A stretch of 19,082 nucleotides of DNA from JAHEDH01 sp965364515 (GTDB lineage: Bacteria; Actinomycetota; Acidimicrobiia; Spongiisociales; ZC4RG35), in NCBI GenBank assembly GCA_965364515.1, contig CBDTXZ010000047.1:1-19082 (forward strand). The letters are read 5' to 3'. The notes under the pieces were generated by a model. That model saw only the letters and a list, made by a program, of their open reading frames with translations, made no database searches and had not been told where the DNA came from. The position numbers and the translations under genes were made by a program. Positions 1 to 7,771 of the stretch are shown here, in pieces (within the stretch, counting starts at the first letter, position 1; every line of letters starts with the position of its first letter).

Positions 1-91
1 GCTGACGGTCGGTGTGTCGAATCGAGCATGTCGGCCCCGTGCGGGCTCACACAGGCGCGGTCCCGATGACCGGTAGCCGACGGCGCCCCGG
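1..91. other. upstream spacer, nothing recognised
   Basis: The first 91 bases hold no reading frame with convincing protein character, no tRNA-like fold and no clear repeat. The frame of the following acetyltransferase stays open through this stretch, but its translation is rich in Arg, Pro and Gly and does not resemble the family N-terminus, so it is read as untranslated. The region may contain the -35 side of the promoter at 92–97. Confidence 0.5.
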
Positions 92-97
92 TATCGT
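92..97 (+). promoter_or_regulatory. putative -10 element of acetyltransferase operon
   Basis: TATCGT fits the actinobacterial -10 consensus TANNNT and ends 7 nt before the ATG at 105. Transcription would therefore start at or next to the ATG, giving a leaderless mRNA. No convincing -35 hexamer is visible at 16–18 bp upstream. No Shine–Dalgarno sequence precedes the ATG, which agrees with a leaderless start. Confidence 0.45.
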
Positions 98-104
98 CGC
101 CCGA

Positions 105-590
105 ATGAGCACAGCGCCTCAGATCAGCGTTCGTCCAGCGGCGGTCGACGACGTGGCATCCCTCGTCGACCTCTACCGCCTGCTCGAAGCGGAGATGATC
201 CCGCTCGAGGAGATGTGGCCACTCGCCGACGGCCTTCCCGAACCGCTCGAACAGTCGTTGCAGGCCGAGATCGACGCCGACGAGTCGGTCGTCCTGGTCG
301 GGCTCGTGGACGGCGTCCCGTTCGGGTTTCTGATTGCGAGGATCGAGAGTCTGCTTCCGCAGGCGTCGGGCGAGAAGATCGGCGCCATCCGATACGTCTT
401 CGTGGATCAGGGAGTCCGACAGATCTCGGTCGGGGAGCACATGCTGGACGCCGTTCTCGATGAGCTCAGAGGTCGCGGTATCCGCCGTTTCGACGCCCAC
501 GTCCTTCCCGGGCACCGGCTCGTGAAGAACTTCTTCGAGTCGGGCGGCTTCTCCGCCCGGTCGATCGTCATGCACAACGGCGGTGACTGA
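105..590 (+). CDS. GNAT family N-acetyltransferase
   Basis: This 161-aa protein is predicted to be a Gcn5-related N-acetyltransferase that moves acetyl from acetyl-CoA to an amine of unknown substrate, in the cytosol. The N-terminus (ISVRPAAVDDVASLVDLYR) is a typical GNAT beta1-alpha1 opening. Near residues 105–125 the sequence YVFVDQGVRQISVGEHMLD matches motif A, with a diverged pyrophosphate-binding loop in place of the usual R/Q-x-x-G-x-G/A. The C-terminal stretch HRLVKNFFESGGFSARS is the usual N-x-x-A/F-x-x-F-Y-x-x-x-G-F-type end of the fold. The ATG at 105 is chosen because it starts exactly at the conserved fold and lies 7 nt after a TANNNT hexamer; earlier in-frame starts add a non-homologous Arg-rich tail. 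It is the first gene of a five-gene overlapping operon. Substrate cannot be predicted. Confidence 0.85.
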   Translation: MSTAPQISVRPAAVDDVASLVDLYRLLEAEMIPLEEMWPLADGLPEPLEQSLQAEIDADESVVLVGLVDGVPFGFLIARIESLLPQASGEKIGAIRYVFVDQGVRQISVGEHMLDAVLDELRGRGIRRFDAHVLPGHRLVKNFFESGGFSARSIVMHNGGD

Positions 591-993
591 GCGCCGACCC
601 GTTCCCGGGGTGGGTGTCGCCGTCGTCGATGGTCAACGCGTCCTCCTGGTGGAGAAGTCGATCGGTCCGTTTGCCGGCAAGTGGGGGGTACCGGGAGGCA
701 AGGTCGAGCTCGGGGAGACCCGGATCCAGGCCGCTCATCGTGAGGTCAGGGAGGAGACGGGTCTCGAGATCGAGGTCGGTGACGTCATCTGGGTGGGCGA
801 ATCCATCGGTCCTGGCGACCCTCCCGAATGGCATTTCACGATCGTCGATTTCGTTGCGACGCCGATCGGGGGCGCATTGCAGCCCGGCGACGACGCCTCG
901 GATGCCCGCTGGGTCAGTCTCGACGAAATGGTCCGCTTGCCACTGATTCCGTTGATGGAACAGATCGTCGCGCCGCTTCGGGTGCGGATGTGA
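583..993 (+). CDS. Nudix hydrolase (MutT/NUDT type)
   Basis: This 136-aa Nudix protein hydrolyses a nucleoside diphosphate linked to another moiety; the exact substrate is unknown. The Nudix box G-x5-E-x7-REVREETGL is complete at residues 39–61, including the metal-binding REVREE segment. The N-terminal strand PVPGVGVAVVDGQRVLLV and the segment GPFAGKWGVPGGK just before the box are typical of small MutT-like housecleaning enzymes. It starts at a GTG that overlaps the end of the acetyltransferase gene by 8 bp, which implies translational coupling. The stop at 991–993 overlaps the next gene by 4 bp. Length is normal for a single-domain Nudix protein. A second, unrelated-subfamily Nudix gene lies at 9430–9957. 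Confidence 0.92.
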   Translation: MTERRPVPGVGVAVVDGQRVLLVEKSIGPFAGKWGVPGGKVELGETRIQAAHREVREETGLEIEVGDVIWVGESIGPGDPPEWHFTIVDFVATPIGGALQPGDDASDARWVSLDEMVRLPLIPLMEQIVAPLRVRM

Positions 994-1370
994 GCGGCGC
1001 CCTACCCGCATCCGAGCGTCCCTTCACCGACGATCGATACACCACCGTCGACCTGCCAGACACCCCGACCAGGACGTTCCGGATCCCCGGAACGGGATGG
1101 GAGGAAGCACCCGATCAGCTCCTGGGTCTCGGTGACGACATCGGCGAACCAGTCGAATACAAGCGCCGGATCGGTCCGTTCCTGCTGTGGCGGGCTGGGC
1201 CACCGGTCGGGCGGGCGATCTATCTGGCAATCGACGAGCGCGACCTGGAGCGGACCTACCGGTTCGATCTCCGTGGCCGGACCGGAAGCGGATGGGGTCC
1301 CGACGGAATCGAGCATGTACGGTTTCGAACGTGGAAGGAGTCGCTGCTGGCAGAAGCGGAACAGGCGTGA
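990..1370 (+). CDS. conserved-looking hypothetical protein, 126 aa
   Basis: I do not recognise this protein. The 126-aa product starts at a GTG overlapping the Nudix stop in a GTGA tetranucleotide, and ends in the same kind of overlap with the M20 peptidase gene, so it is very likely translated. It has no signal peptide, membrane segment or cysteine. The middle contains RRIGPFLLWRAGPPVGRAIY followed by a charged stretch (IDERDLERTYRFDLRG) and a C-terminal HVRFRTWKESLL helix. The aromatic and basic residues with alternating hydrophobics suggest a small alpha/beta or beta-rich fold. The same frame is open upstream into the Nudix gene, but that extension is out of frame with a confirmed gene and is rejected. 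Context implies a role linked to the hydrolases on either side, which is inference only. Confidence 0.75.
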   Translation: MSGALPASERPFTDDRYTTVDLPDTPTRTFRIPGTGWEEAPDQLLGLGDDIGEPVEYKRRIGPFLLWRAGPPVGRAIYLAIDERDLERTYRFDLRGRTGSGWGPDGIEHVRFRTWKESLLAEAEQA

Positions 1371-2707
1371 ACGAAGCACTGCAATCCGAGACGATCGACC
1401 TGCTGCGCGCGCTCATTCGGAACGCCTGCGTCAACGACGGCACTCCCACCTCGGGCAACGAGCACCGCTCCGTCGCCACGCTCAGCGACTACTTCGGGAT
1501 CGACGGGACCGTCTTCGAGCCACTTCCCGGCAGGAGCTCCGTTCTCTATCGCGTCGAGGGACGTGAACCCGGCGCACCCTCGTTGCTCCTGATGGGCCAC
1601 ACCGACGTCGTGCCGGTGAATCCCGACGGATGGAGCGTCGACCCCTTCGCCGCAGACGTCGCCGACGGGTTCGTGTGGGGTCGGGGCGCCATCGACATGT
1701 TGAACGTGACTGCGGCCATGGCGACCGTGTTCAAGCCGTACCTCACCGGTGACGTCGAGCCCCCCGCTGGTGACCTGCTGTATCTCGCCGTGGCTGACGA
1801 GGAGGCTTCGGGAACCCACGGGGCCAACTTCCTCACCACCAATCACTGGGACGAGGTCGGAGCCGACTACGTCCTCACCGAGATCGCCTACCCGCCGATC
1901 GATCTCGGCGGCGGTGTGCGCTACCCGGTGTCGGTCGGGGAGAAAGGGCCCTTCTGGACGCACGTTCACTCGTCCGGGACGCCCGGTCACGGCAGCACCC
2001 CCTACGGCACCGACAACGCGCTCGAGCCGCTGATCGGTGGCCTGGCCGGTCTGTTCGAGACGTCCGGCGTCGTCGGGATCACCGACCTCTGGCGGAACTT
2101 CGTGTCCGGACTCGGACTCGAACGCGACCTCGTCGAGGAGTTGGTGGATCCCGACCGCATCGACGGGGCGATCGACAGGATCAACGCCTCCGACCCCAGG
2201 CTCGCCACCTATCTGCACGCCTGCACGCATCTCACGGTCAGCCCCAACGTCATCGACGGCGGCATCAAGGCGAACATGATCCCGGACAGCGCGGTCGCCC
2301 AGATCGACCTTCGAGCGGTCCCCGGCCAAGACCGGGAAGACGTGGACCGTTTTCTGGGCAAGGCGATGGGGCGGTACGCCGACCGGCTGCAGTTGGAGCC
2401 GCAGGCCGACTTCCCGGCGACCGAGTCCCGGCCCGCCGGCTCGCTGTGGGACGTCATCGTGGATGCCACCGAGGACGTCACGGGATCCCGGTCGGTGGTT
2501 CCGACACTGATGCCGGCGAGCACCGACGCGAGGTTCTTTCGAGCCCGCGGATCGATCGCATACGGTGTGGGTCTGTTCGATGACCGTGTGTCGTTCCCCG
2601 ACTTCTTGGCGATGTTCCACGGAAACGACGAACGCGTCTCGGTCGAATCGGTCGGTCTCACCGCCACGATGCTCGAGCGGGTCCTGGATCGCTGGCGCCA
2701 GACGTGA
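1367..2707 (+). CDS. M20 family zinc metallopeptidase
   Basis: This 446-aa cytosolic hydrolase belongs to the M20/M25/M40 family (ArgE/DapE/CPG2/carboxypeptidase type), which cleaves C-terminal amino acids or N-acyl groups with two zinc ions. Visible metal and catalytic residues are H78 and D80 in GHTDVVPVN, bridging D110 in GRGAIDMLN, the acid pair E145–E146 in VADEEASGTHG, and a C-terminal His in AMFHGNDERVS. H208 in GTPGHGSTPYG and the segment GGIKANMIPD belong to the lid/dimerisation domain. All key residues are present and the length is normal. The GTG start overlaps the preceding stop by 4 bp (GTGA), and the stop overlaps the HAD start the same way. The substrate could be a dipeptide or an acyl-amino acid; sequence alone does not decide between them. 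Confidence 0.92.
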   Translation: MNEALQSETIDLLRALIRNACVNDGTPTSGNEHRSVATLSDYFGIDGTVFEPLPGRSSVLYRVEGREPGAPSLLLMGHTDVVPVNPDGWSVDPFAADVADGFVWGRGAIDMLNVTAAMATVFKPYLTGDVEPPAGDLLYLAVADEEASGTHGANFLTTNHWDEVGADYVLTEIAYPPIDLGGGVRYPVSVGEKGPFWTHVHSSGTPGHGSTPYGTDNALEPLIGGLAGLFETSGVVGITDLWRNFVSGLGLERDLVEELVDPDRIDGAIDRINASDPRLATYLHACTHLTVSPNVIDGGIKANMIPDSAVAQIDLRAVPGQDREDVDRFLGKAMGRYADRLQLEPQADFPATESRPAGSLWDVIVDATEDVTGSRSVVPTLMPASTDARFFRARGSIAYGVGLFDDRVSFPDFLAMFHGNDERVSVESVGLTATMLERVLDRWRQT

Positions 2708-3448
2708 ATCTGGTCTTCGATCTCGACGGGGTGGTGTATCTCGGCGACCGTGCGGTCGAGGGCGCCGGAGAAACGCTTGCGGCTGTGACAGCGGCCGGGC
2801 ACAACGTCCTGTTCTGCACCAACAACTCGTCCCGAACTCGAGCTCAGTCCGCCGCCAAGATCGAGCGCGTCACCGGTTACCCGGCGAAACCCGAGCAGAT
2901 CGCCTCCTCGGCACTCGCGGCAGGTCGACTCGTCGAGCCATCGGCCCGAGTGCTCATGGTGGGAGGAGACGGCGTTGCGGAGGCGATCGACCTCCGAGGG
3001 GCGAGTCGGGTTCCCGACATCGATGCCGACACCGTCGTGGTCGGCATCGACTTCTCCTTCGACTACGACATCTTGGACCGGGCGTCTGCCGCCGTACGCA
3101 ACGGGGCGACGTTCATTGCCACGAACCGTGATGCGACGTTCCCATCTTCAGAACGCCTGCACCCCGGTGCAGGCTCGATCGTTGCAGCCGTGCAGGCCGC
3201 GGCCGGCGTCGAACCCATCACTGCAGGAAAACCCGAGGCCACCATGCGCCGGCTGATCTCCGAGATGCTGGAGAGCGGCCCGGTGATGATGATCGGGGAC
3301 CGGCCGGACACCGATCTCGCCATGGCTCACGCCGAGGGTTGGCAATCGGTTCTGGTCGATACCGGGGTCACCCCTCCCGGCGCGGTGGTCGAGCCCGCAC
3401 CGACGCACCGAGTCCCGTCGATCGCCGCTGTCAGTGAGCTCGTGGCTG

Positions 3449-3474
<26 letters not shown>
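2704..3474 (+). CDS. HAD-IIA family phosphatase (NagD/PGP-like)
   Basis: The 256-aa product is a haloacid dehalogenase subfamily IIA phosphatase. Motif I is DLDGVVYLGD with nucleophile D6 and general acid D8, motif II is the FCTNNSSRT loop around residues 37–45, motif III is K176 in TAGKPEATM, and motif IV is GDRPDTDLAMA with D199 and D204. Between motifs II and III is the class C2 cap. The gene sits upstream of tlyA in the position of M. tuberculosis Rv1692, described as a glycerol phosphate phosphatase acting in membrane lipid recycling; that function is a reasonable but unproven transfer. The GTG start overlaps the M20 stop by 4 bp. The 3' end overlaps the convergent rhomboid gene by 26 bp, so no terminator fits between them. 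Confidence 0.9.
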
Positions 3475-4150
<676 letters not shown>

Positions 4151-4157
4151 TGCACCG

Positions 4158-4162
4158 TTCCT
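4158..4162 (-). promoter_or_regulatory. ribosome binding site deciding rhomboid TTG start
   Basis: On the minus strand AGGAA lies 7 nt before the TTG at 4150. It supports initiation at this non-ATG codon, where the protein sequence becomes typical of the rhomboid family. Confidence 0.6.
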
Positions 4163-4177
4163 GTCATGGCGTCCGGC

Positions 4178-4183
4178 GATAAT
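4178..4183 (+). promoter_or_regulatory. putative -10 element for small ORF–tlyA–nadK–recN operon
   Basis: GATAAT is one base away from TATAAT and ends 6 nt before the ATG at 4190, predicting a leaderless or nearly leaderless transcript. The complementary strand reads ATTATC here, so the same AT-rich spot could also serve the divergent rhomboid gene. No good -35 hexamer is visible. Confidence 0.4.
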
Positions 4184-4189
4184 GGTGGC

Positions 4190-4465
4190 ATGAACCAGCA
4201 GACAGCAGGCAACCCGCCCGATCCGTCGGAGCGCGTCAACACCGAGACCCAGGACATCGAGACACAGGACATCGAGACACAGGGCATCGAGACCGAGCCG
4301 ATCGAGGTCGACTCGGCCCCGGGCGGGTCCACAGATCCGCTCGATGAGGTCGAGCTGGAGCTCGAACGCCTGGCCGAGGAAGATCCTGCCGAGAGCGTCG
4401 CGGTCCTCGCCCAGATCACAGCGGGGCTGAACCGCGAGATCGATGCCGACCAGGAGACCTCCTGA
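4190..4465 (+). CDS. small acidic hypothetical protein with pentapeptide repeat
   Basis: I do not recognise this 91-aa protein by family. It is strongly acidic. Residues 19–38 are four imperfect copies of E-T-x-x-I (ETQDI, ETQDI, ETQGI, ETEPI), a low-complexity and probably disordered segment. The C-terminal half (DEVELELERLAEEDPAESVA then LAQITAGLNREID) looks helical and may be the functional part. No signal peptide or membrane helix is seen. It occupies the place of the small ORF Rv1693 between the HAD gene and tlyA in mycobacteria; homology to it is not established here. The start at 4190 is preferred over an in-frame ATG at 4166 because of the -10-like hexamer at 4178–4183. The stop overlaps the proposed tlyA start (CTGA), suggesting translational coupling. 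Confidence 0.72.
   Translation: MNQQTAGNPPDPSERVNTETQDIETQDIETQGIETEPIEVDSAPGGSTDPLDEVELELERLAEEDPAESVAVLAQITAGLNREIDADQETS
4244..4303 (+). repeat. 15-bp tandem repeat, four copies, in frame
   Basis: Four 15-bp units begin at 4244, 4259, 4274 and 4289. Units 1 and 2 differ by one base (GAGACCCAGGACATC, GAGACACAGGACATC), unit 3 differs from unit 2 by one base, and unit 4 is more diverged (GAGACCGAGCCGATC). Unit length is a multiple of three, so copy-number change would lengthen or shorten the encoded ETxxI repeat without breaking the frame. Confidence 0.9.
4452..4456 (+). promoter_or_regulatory. Shine–Dalgarno supporting a CTG start of tlyA
   Basis: AGGAG is the best ribosome binding site near the tlyA N-terminus. 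It is 5 nt from the CTG at 4462, but 35 nt from the GTG at 4492, which has no such site. It therefore favours the CTG as the true start. Confidence 0.6.
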
Positions 4466-5241
4466 CACGGCGAAGACTCGACAACGAACTCGTGCGCCGG
4501 GGAATGGCCTCCAGCCGGACGGCCGCCGCAGCGCTCATCTCTGAGGCAGGCGTCACCGTGCGCGGCATCCCGACGCCGAAGCCGGCATCGATGGTTGCTG
4601 CCGACACACCCATCGAACTCGTCGGCCCCAAGCCGCGTCACGTCGGGCGGGGTGGGTTGAAGCTCGAAGGGGCGCTCGACGCCTTCGGGATCGACGTCGC
4701 CGGACGCCGGGCGCTGGATGCCGGCGCCTCGACGGGAGGATTCACCGACCACCTGCTCCAGCAGGGGGTGGCGTCTGTGACGGCCGTCGACGTCGGGCAC
4801 GGTCAGCTCGACGACAAGATCGCCGGTGATCCCAGAGTGACGGTGCGTGACCGCACCAACATCCGCCTCGTCGGTCCCGCCGATCTGGGTCGCTTCGACC
4901 TCGTCGTCGCAGACCTGTCCTTCATCTCGTTGTGTACCGTTGCCGACTCGTTGGCCGAACTCGCAGAGGATGGAGCGGATCTCGTGCTGCTGGTCAAGCC
5001 CCAATTCGAAGTCGGCAAGGGCCAAGTCGGCCGCGGCGGGATCGTCAAGGACCCCGCGCTCCACATCGCCACGCTCGAGAAGGTCGCCGAGTGTCTCGCT
5101 CAGGCGGGACTTCCGGTGCGGGCCGTGTGCGATTCCCCGATCACGGGCGCCAAGGGCAACCGAGAGTTCTTCGTGTGGGCGGTGAAGGGCGGCGAGCAGA
5201 TCGAGGACCTGCAGCTTCCCGTCGAGTTGGAGGAGATCTGA
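4462..5241 (+). CDS. tlyA: TlyA family 16S/23S rRNA 2'-O-methyltransferase
   Basis: The product (259 aa from CTG, 249 aa from the GTG at 4492) has an N-terminal S4 RNA-binding domain and an FtsJ-like SAM methyltransferase domain. In mycobacteria TlyA methylates 16S C1409 and 23S C1920 ribose 2'-hydroxyls. The SAM loop is ALDAGASTGGFT (about 84–95), and the K-D-K-E tetrad of this fold is visible as K67 (GGLKLEG), D151 (VADLSFISL), K179 (LLVKPQFEVGK) and E235 (GNREFFVW). The start is unusual: no ATG, GTG or TTG exists upstream of 4492, yet the codons from 4462 encode TRRRLDNELVRRGMASSR, the conserved S4 beginning. The CTG at 4462 has an AGGAG 5 nt away and overlaps the previous stop as CTGA, mirroring the ATGA/GTGA junctions elsewhere. 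nadK follows after 2 bp. Confidence 0.93.
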   Translation: MTRRRLDNELVRRGMASSRTAAAALISEAGVTVRGIPTPKPASMVAADTPIELVGPKPRHVGRGGLKLEGALDAFGIDVAGRRALDAGASTGGFTDHLLQQGVASVTAVDVGHGQLDDKIAGDPRVTVRDRTNIRLVGPADLGRFDLVVADLSFISLCTVADSLAELAEDGADLVLLVKPQFEVGKGQVGRGGIVKDPALHIATLEKVAECLAQAGLPVRAVCDSPITGAKGNREFFVWAVKGGEQIEDLQLPVELEEI

Positions 5242-5243
5242 CG

Positions 5244-6050
5244 ATGCGACTGGGAATGGTCGTCAACCACGAACGCGAAGAGGCGATCGCGTTCGAGGAG
5301 GAGTTCGCCGCTGCAGCCCACGAGGCAGGTTGTCACGTGACGGCACTGGATCAGGAGTCCAGAACGACTCCACCCGACTGGGACGAGGTCGATGTCGTGG
5401 TCGCGATCGGTGGTGACGGGACCGTGCTCAACGCCACCAGGAGGGCCATGCTCACCGGTACCCCGGTGTTGGGAATCAACCTGGGCACTCTCGGCTTCCT
5501 GGCCGAGGCCGAGCCCGAGCAGCTGAGCGACGTCATCGAGGCGCTCACCGCCGGCTCGTACACGATCGAAGAACGGAACACGATCATGGCGACGATCGGC
5601 GATGTCTCCGAGCCTGGCCTGAACGACGTCGTCGTCGAGAAGATCGAGAGCCAGCGGCTCGTCGTGCTCGATGTGGAGGTCAACGGCGAGCGTTTCCTGA
5701 CCTACCGCGCCGACGGAATCGTCGTCGCGACCTCCACGGGATCCACCGCCTACGGATTCAGCGCCGGCGGCCCGCTCATCGACCCGAAGGTCGAGACGCT
5801 GCTGGTCACGCCGGTTGCGCCTCACTCGCTGTTCGATCGATCCCTCGTGATGCCCCCGGATTCGAACATCGTGATCACCGTCACCGACGACCGTCCCGTC
5901 CGGGTCAGCGTCGACGGCAGACAGATCGGAACGCTCGAGGAGGGTGAGTCGGTCCTGATCGGTCCCGCGGATCACAGAGCCCGCTTCATCCGACTCTACG
6001 ACGAGGGTTTCACGACCCGGGTCACCAGGAAGTTCGAGCTCGACCGATGA
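5244..6050 (+). CDS. nadK: NAD kinase
   Basis: This 268-aa cytosolic enzyme phosphorylates NAD to NADP with ATP or polyphosphate. The signature GGDGT is at residues 56–60 in VVVAIGGDGTVLNATRR, followed by VLGINLGTLGFLAE. The second conserved block STGSTAYGFSAGGPLIDP is at about 164–181, with LND near 126–128 and the C-terminal VSVDG strand. Length is typical. The ATG at 5244 follows the tlyA stop by 2 bp and has a good GGAGGA ribosome binding site at 5229–5234; the frame is open much further upstream but that part only shadows tlyA. The tlyA–nadK–recN order is the standard actinobacterial arrangement. The gene ends in an ATGA overlap with recN. Confidence 0.96.
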   Translation: MRLGMVVNHEREEAIAFEEEFAAAAHEAGCHVTALDQESRTTPPDWDEVDVVVAIGGDGTVLNATRRAMLTGTPVLGINLGTLGFLAEAEPEQLSDVIEALTAGSYTIEERNTIMATIGDVSEPGLNDVVVEKIESQRLVVLDVEVNGERFLTYRADGIVVATSTGSTAYGFSAGGPLIDPKVETLLVTPVAPHSLFDRSLVMPPDSNIVITVTDDRPVRVSVDGRQIGTLEEGESVLIGPADHRARFIRLYDEGFTTRVTRKFELDR

Positions 6051-7645
6051 TCGACGAGCTCATCGTTCGCAACCTCGGCCTGATCGAGGAGGCAGAGCTG
6101 CTCCCCGGCCCAAGGCTCACCGTCATCACCGGGGAGACCGGCACGGGGAAGACACTGCTGCTCGGCGCACTCAGACTCCTCCTGGGCGAGACCACCAAAC
6201 CGGATCTCGTGGGCCCGTTCGGCGAGGAGGCGACCGTCGACGGCCGCTTCCTGACTGCCGACGGGGTCGAGATCGGGGCCTCCCGGCGGATGCCGAGGGA
6301 GGGTCGGAGCCGGGCGTACCTCGACGGTTCGATCGCGTCGGCGGCTGCGCTCGATGAGGCGACGCGGGGGCTCGTCGAGATCATCGGCCAACACGACCAG
6401 CTCAGCCTCATGCGTCCCGCCGAGGCGAGACGGCTGGTCGACGAGGCCCTCGACGAGCAGGGGAGTCGGGCATATGCCGCCTATCGCGACGCCTGGGCGC
6501 GGCTGGGCGAGCTTCGCGCCCGCCAACAGCGGCTCGGTGGTGACCGAAGGGCGATCGAACGTGAACGCGACCTCGCCGACCACCAGTCGAACGAGATCGC
6601 GGCCGCCGGGTTCTCACAAGGTGACGAAGAGGAGCTGGAACGGTCACTCGCCCGGATGCGCAATGCCGCAGAACTGGGCGAGCTGCTGGCTACCTCACAG
6701 CGAGCGGTCGACGAGACCCGAGAGGCGTTCGATCAGGCAGTCGGGTCGATTCGACGCGCCCAACGGCTCGACGAAGGCCTCGGAGACCTGTCCACCACCC
6801 TGGCGGCGATCGAACAGAGCCTCGGCGAGGCCGCGATCGACATCGAAGACGAGATCGAACAGCTGGACACCGACTCCACCAGCCTCGAAATCGCCGAAGC
6901 CAGGTTTGCCACCCTCAGTGATCTCAAACGGAAGTACGGATCCAGCCTCGCCGATGTGCTCCGGTTCGGTGAGGACATGGCCGAACGCGCCCGATCGCTC
7001 ACGGAACTCCTCGAGTCTGCAGACCGGATCTCAGAGGAGATCGCTGGAGTCGAAGCCGACCTCCACGCCGCCGCCTCGGCTCTCACGGACGCCCGGGCAC
7101 GAGCCGGCGCGGTCGTCTCCGAGGCCGCCCTCGGGCACCTGCTCGATCTCGGCTTCCGGGAGCCGGTGCTGGACGTGCGGCTCGAGCCGACCGAACCGGG
7201 TCCGAGTGGCGCCGACCGGGTGGTCCTGTCATTCGCCTCCGACCGCCGCCTGACACCCGGTGATCTGTCACGGGTCGCCTCGGGCGGAGAGCTCAGCCGC
7301 CTCGTGCTCTCGCTCCGGCTCGCCGGCGGATCCGGCGATGTCGACTCGCTGGTGTTCGACGAGATCGATTCCGGGATCGGAGGCTCCACCGCCATCGAGA
7401 TCGGCCGCAAGCTCGCCGAGCTGTCCACCCGCCATCAGGTTCTCTGCGTCACCCACCTCCCACAGGTCGCCGCATTCGCAGACGTGCACTACGTCGTCAC
7501 CCGCAGCGAGCACTCCGCAACCGTGGCGAGAGTCGAGAACGATCAACGGATCATCGAACTCTCCCGGATGCTCGCCGGCACCACCGAATCTGAGAACACC
7601 AAACGAGCCGCGGCAGACCTGCTCGAGATGGCGTCCAGGCCTTGA
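6047..7645 (+). CDS. recN: DNA repair ATPase RecN
   Basis: The 532-aa product is an SMC-like ATPase that acts at DNA double-strand breaks. Walker A is GETGTGKT at residues 29–36. The ABC signature ASGGELSRL is near 410–418, Walker B is VFDEIDSG with D438 and E439, and the H-loop is CVTHLPQVAAFA near 466. The middle (about 150–345) is charged and heptad-like (EEELERSLARMR, IEDEIEQLD), as expected for the short RecN coiled coil. It is slightly shorter than the usual 550–590 aa, mostly in the coiled-coil region, and all catalytic motifs are present. The ATG overlaps the nadK stop (ATGA). No LexA-like palindrome lies directly upstream, because the gene is transcribed within the tlyA–nadK operon. 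Confidence 0.95.
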   Translation: MIDELIVRNLGLIEEAELLPGPRLTVITGETGTGKTLLLGALRLLLGETTKPDLVGPFGEEATVDGRFLTADGVEIGASRRMPREGRSRAYLDGSIASAAALDEATRGLVEIIGQHDQLSLMRPAEARRLVDEALDEQGSRAYAAYRDAWARLGELRARQQRLGGDRRAIERERDLADHQSNEIAAAGFSQGDEEELERSLARMRNAAELGELLATSQRAVDETREAFDQAVGSIRRAQRLDEGLGDLSTTLAAIEQSLGEAAIDIEDEIEQLDTDSTSLEIAEARFATLSDLKRKYGSSLADVLRFGEDMAERARSLTELLESADRISEEIAGVEADLHAAASALTDARARAGAVVSEAALGHLLDLGFREPVLDVRLEPTEPGPSGADRVVLSFASDRRLTPGDLSRVASGGELSRLVLSLRLAGGSGDVDSLVFDEIDSGIGGSTAIEIGRKLAELSTRHQVLCVTHLPQVAAFADVHYVVTRSEHSATVARVENDQRIIELSRMLAGTTESENTKRAAADLLEMASRP

Positions 7646-7771
7646 GGCTGCACGGTCCCATCTGGCGAAACACGCGGCCGGTCCGCGACGGAAGCGACAC
7701 CGCGGAGTGCTACGGTTGTGTTCCGTGATCAACATGACATGCGCGCATTCGCTCACGGACCGGGGGAACCC
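7646..7771 (+). promoter_or_regulatory. recN–pyrG intergenic region with pyrG promoter
   Basis: This 126-bp gap is the longest between genes in the window. It holds a TANNNT hexamer (TACGGT, 7711–7716), which would give a leader of about 50 nt for pyrG, and a GGGGGAA ribosome binding site at 7762–7768. A small perfect stem (CGCGG 7673–7677 with CCGCG 7683–7687) lies before the promoter but has no T-tract, so it is a weak terminator candidate at best. The predicted leader contains an in-frame GTG (7718) and other start-like codons, but no recognisable riboswitch. Confidence 0.45.

Noticed and set aside
828..989. Upstream extension of the 126-aa hypothetical protein into the Nudix gene.
   Set aside because: It lies out of frame inside a Nudix gene with a complete Nudix box; the GTG at 990 gives the usual 4-bp overlap.
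1256..2620. A 454-codon minus-strand frame opposite the M20 peptidase.
   Set aside because: Antisense shadow without domain signature; the plus-strand protein has all its metal ligands.
4151..4468. N-terminal extension of the rhomboid protein to an ATG at 4468.
   Set aside because: The extra 106 residues are antisense to the 91-aa gene and include its repeat; family sequence and an AGGAA site both point to TTG 4150.
4492..5241. tlyA starting at GTG 4492.
   Set aside because: It lacks a ribosome binding site and removes the first conserved residues of the S4 domain. Kept only as the fallback start.
7673..7687. CGCGG–CCGCG hairpin after recN as an intrinsic terminator.
   Set aside because: Five base pairs without a T-tract in GC-rich DNA is not distinguishable from chance.
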